Positions 63,386 to 64,000 of a stretch of DNA of 64,000 nucleotides are shown here, piece after piece. Within the stretch, counting starts at the first letter, position 1, and each line of letters starts with the position of its first letter. The translations under genes and the position numbers were made by a program. The stretch is from NCBI GenBank assembly GCA_023436145.1, contig JAEZKP010000025.1:62001-126000 (forward strand). The letters run 5' to 3'. The stretch comes from Fibrobacterota bacterium. Its GTDB lineage: Bacteria > Fibrobacterota > Chitinivibrionia > Chitinivibrionales > Chitinispirillaceae. Below the pieces are notes generated by a model. It was given only the letters and a program-made list of their open reading frames with translations. It was not told where the DNA came from and made no database searches.

Positions 63386-64000
63386 ATGCTTCGAGCGCAT
63401 GTGGATTTTTCGAAGAAACTTCGTGACTGGGATGGTTTTGGGATCTGTTTTACCGACAAAGCAGTAGTTGACCCCGAGGAATATTTCACTCTTAACAGTA
63501 ATCACCAGCAGTTTCTGCGGTCAATTTTCGGTCACGATGGCCTGCGAGTGGGAATAATCAGGCTGTTTCTGGATCCCTTCCGCTTAGATTATTGTCAGCA
63601 GGATAATGATGAGGAGCATATTGAAGATCTGAATGAGTACCATTTCAGTGATTTTCCATCATTTCATACTCAATTGGCTCGTTTCGCACTCGAAATGGTA
63701 AGAAGTTGGGGAGGGGACTTAAAAATTATGCTCTCCAGCCTTTGCCCACCAGCATGGATGACCAGACAAAAGGAGTTATCTGGCCGTGATCTTGATCCGG
63801 TTAACCGCACTCACTATGGTAGATATATGGTTGCCTGGATAAGATATCTTTGTGCAACTGAAAACTTACCGGTTTATTGCCTTTCTTTACATAACAAAGG
63901 TGAAATGTGGCAACTATGGGATAGCTCGGGTATTCCGCTTTACTCTAATACCGGATTGAGCTTGTACTGGGCTCCTGAAATGGTTGTGGACTTTCTTAAA
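63386..64000 (+). CDS. Glycoside-hydrolase-like protein (GH30-type clan A), truncated by the window edge
   Basis: The frame is open from ATG 63386 to the end, giving 205 residues. It starts RAHVDFSKKLRDWDGFGICF, lacks a signal peptide, and contains GLRVGIIRLFLDPFRLDY, GGDLKIMLSSLCPPAWMTRQ, KELSGRDLDPVNRTHYGRYM and PVYCLSLHNKGEMWQLWD. These match a clan A family related to GH30 in which the usual motif is LHNEGE, the first Glu being the acid/base. Here that residue is Lys (AAA). The second catalytic Glu lies beyond the window. The protein may be an inactive relative or a divergent enzyme. No ribosome site is obvious upstream except AAGGAAC at 63367. Confidence 0.7.
   Translation, partial: MLRAHVDFSKKLRDWDGFGICFTDKAVVDPEEYFTLNSNHQQFLRSIFGHDGLRVGIIRLFLDPFRLDYCQQDNDEEHIEDLNEYHFSDFPSFHTQLARFALEMVRSWGGDLKIMLSSLCPPAWMTRQKELSGRDLDPVNRTHYGRYMVAWIRYLCATENLPVYCLSLHNKGEMWQLWDSSGIPLYSNTGLSLYWAPEMVVDFLK

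Overview
The window looks like chromosomal DNA from a Gram-negative, AT-rich bacterium of the Fibrobacterota/FCB type. This placement is inferred and not proven by any marker gene. It rests on several secreted enzymes that end in a Por-secretion-tail-like C-terminal sorting domain (a short beta-sandwich with a 'D-L-x-G-R' strand), TonB-dependent uptake, a DUF4954 protein, a two-subunit glycine decarboxylase and many lipoproteins.

Layout. 0-0.1 kb: 3' end of a class II tRNA and its terminator. 0.1-15 kb: polysaccharide and ester degradation. It holds two exported alpha/beta-hydrolases, a SASA-type esterase with accessory domains, a TonB-dependent receptor broken by two single-base shifts, a multi-PAS histidine kinase with a degenerate receiver, a GH27 alpha-galactosidase with a CBM6-like module, and two orphan sorting-domain remnants. 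15-25 kb: a porin/periplasmic-binding-protein pair, a purC with one frameshift, a serine hydrolase, an aldo/keto reductase with Fe-S cysteines, a CotH-like lipoprotein with a 12-unit VDTVP repeat, and a decayed VIT-domain gene. 25-31.7 kb: lipoproteins and exported proteins of unknown function. 31.7-36 kb: glycine cleavage operon gcvT-gcvH-gcvPA-gcvPB behind a structured leader. 36-43 kb: DJ-1-like protein, lipoprotein esterase, STAS protein and ComEC on the minus strand; receiver-ATPase protein and RluA-type pseudouridine synthase on the plus strand; then an HU-like protein. 43-50 kb: membrane or secreted metallopeptidase-like proteins, a GrpB-like protein and a PlsC-like acyltransferase. 50-56.6 kb: a cyclic-nucleotide-binding-domain protein facing a five-gene minus-strand operon (methyltransferase, NudC-like Nudix, SprT-like, DUF4954, amidohydrolase). 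56.7-64 kb: a PAS/sigma-54 activator, then a tightly packed mltG, outer-membrane protein, exported thioredoxin, U32 operon, and a glycosidase-like gene cut by the window edge.

The left 25 kb reads as accessory territory with gene decay: pseudogenes, orphan domains and a 220-bp dispersed repeat in two copies. The right 30 kb is mostly compact housekeeping operons. Three separate breaks in conserved genes are each repaired by adding one base to a homopolymer, which raises the question of assembly error. The most unusual features are a TonB C-terminal domain fused to the front of a TonB-dependent receptor, a metallopeptidase-like protein fused to a hexapeptide beta-helix and a sorting tail, the VNTR-bearing CotH lipoprotein, the two-copy intergenic repeat, and possible partner-switching signalling proteins on either side of comEC. 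I found no CRISPR array, intact insertion sequence, rRNA or prophage.
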